Assembly: GCA_046330135.1 (NCBI GenBank)
Contig: JAXLTI010000003.1
Location: 496,001-560,000, forward strand
Direction of reading: 5' to 3'
DNA: 64,000 nt
Source: CAYYFX01 sp046330135
GTDB lineage: Bacteria; ARS69
Shown one piece after another: positions 63,558 through 64,000 of the stretch; the stretch's first letter is position 1; every line of letters begins with the position of its first letter. The notes beneath the pieces were generated by a model. It was given only the letters and a program-made list of their open reading frames with translations. It did not search any database and was not told the origin of the DNA. The translations under genes and the position numbers were made by a program.

Positions 63558-64000
63558 CGTGGCCTCCCCCCCGGGCCGCTGCGACCGGCAAGCGCATCAG
63601 GAACCGGCTGCCCTTCCCCGGTTCGCTCGCCGCTTCGATCGTTCCCCCGAGCGACGTCACGATACCGTGGGTCACCGCCAATCCCATGCCGGACCCCTGC
63701 CCGATGTCCCGCGTGGTGTAGAAGGGATCGAAGCAACGCGCCAGCACTTCGCTCGCCATGCCCTCCCCGTGGTCCTCGACGATCAACTCCACACCCGTGG
63801 CCGTCGCCCTCGTGGTCACTTCGAGCCGTCCACCGGCCGGCATCGCCTGGATGCCGTTCACGGCGACGTTCAAGAACGCTTGCCCCAGCAACGAGCGGTC
63901 AGCCGGCACGGAGGGCAGGTCCGGCGCCAACCCGAGGACGATCTTCACGCCGCCCCTCCGGCAGCGGCTCTCGAGCAGGAAGAGGGACTCCCGGATCAGT
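63544..64000 (-). CDS. Sensor histidine kinase, C-terminal part (5' end off window)
   Basis: Only the last 150 or so residues are present. ATP-binding domain: N-box QAFLNVAVNGIQAMPAGGRL, G1 VEDHGEGMASEV, F-box CFDPFYTTRDIGQGSGMGLA, G2 GMGLAVTHGIV, and a Gly/His end. NtrB/ZraS-like subtype. The stop lies within the start region of the NtrC-like gene (14-bp overlap), so this is its partner kinase. Confidence 0.9.
   Translation of the reverse strand, partial: LIRESLFLLESRCRRGGVKIVLGLAPDLPSVPADRSLLGQAFLNVAVNGIQAMPAGGRLEVTTRATATGVELIVEDHGEGMASEVLARCFDPFYTTRDIGQGSGMGLAVTHGIVTSLGGTIEAASEPGKGSRFLMRLPVAAARGGGHGGEG

Overview
The window is strongly GC-rich bacterial chromosome with densely packed, SD-preceded genes. 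Six large secreted proteins end in the same FlgD-like/type IX-sorting-like tail (PNP..., 'vYDv.GRrVRtL', 'WDgrDa.Gr.vasGvYfvr'). Together with outer-membrane barrels, lipoproteins, Hanks-type kinases fused to TPR or TolB-like propellers, and FG-GAP/ASPIC proteins, this suggests a diderm of the FCB neighbourhood, most like Candidatus Eisenbacteria (Eiseniibacteriota). That is inference from gene style; there is no rRNA, tRNA, CRISPR array or complete mobile element here.

Layout. 1-4.9 kb (minus): a thioredoxin-fold protein whose first catalytic Cys codon is UGA (candidate selenoprotein), an outer-membrane protein, an MFS transporter coupled to a PTS IIA protein, and an NHL propeller. 5-12 kb: a divergent pair of large secreted proteins (repeat propeller; subtilisin-like protease). 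12-16 kb: a histidine kinase/response regulator pair facing an FG-GAP/ASPIC protein. 16.7-22.3 kb (plus): fused ferredoxin oxidoreductase PorGD and PorAB followed by NfnAB, an operon linking 2-oxoacid oxidation, ferredoxin and NAD(P)H. 22.4-29.8 kb: propeller lipoprotein, secreted metallophosphoesterase, small basic protein, cold-shock protein, OPT transporter, and a cytochrome c/outer-membrane pair behind an operator-like promoter.

30.1-34 kb (plus) is the first unusual block: a Cys-containing mini-ORF and hairpin, then tightly coupled genes for an OsmC homologue without its cysteines, an acyl-CoA-dehydrogenase-fold flavoprotein, a PhnD-like binding protein without signal peptide, and a core-MetE methionine synthase-like protein. 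35.5-39 kb (minus) is the second: DsrC, a DsrM-like cytochrome b, a DsrK-like iron-sulfur protein and a cysteine-desulfurase-like enzyme, with no dsrAB in the window. Both blocks point to sulfur metabolism and, with the UGA-containing thioredoxin, make this an interesting region for sulfur/selenium chemistry. Between 39.0 and 39.7 kb lie two long palindromic repeats that share a core but have different, internally complementary arms.

39.7-51.8 kb (minus): M1 aminopeptidase, a possible caspase-fold protein, another repeat protein, an L,D-transpeptidase operon, an MsbA-like ABC exporter and a small unknown. 52-59.4 kb (plus): three tandem Ser/Thr kinases. 59.4-64 kb: a CBS-domain remnant, ammonium transporter and porin-like protein, then convergently an NtrC-like regulator with a degenerate AAA+ domain and its histidine kinase, which runs off the window.
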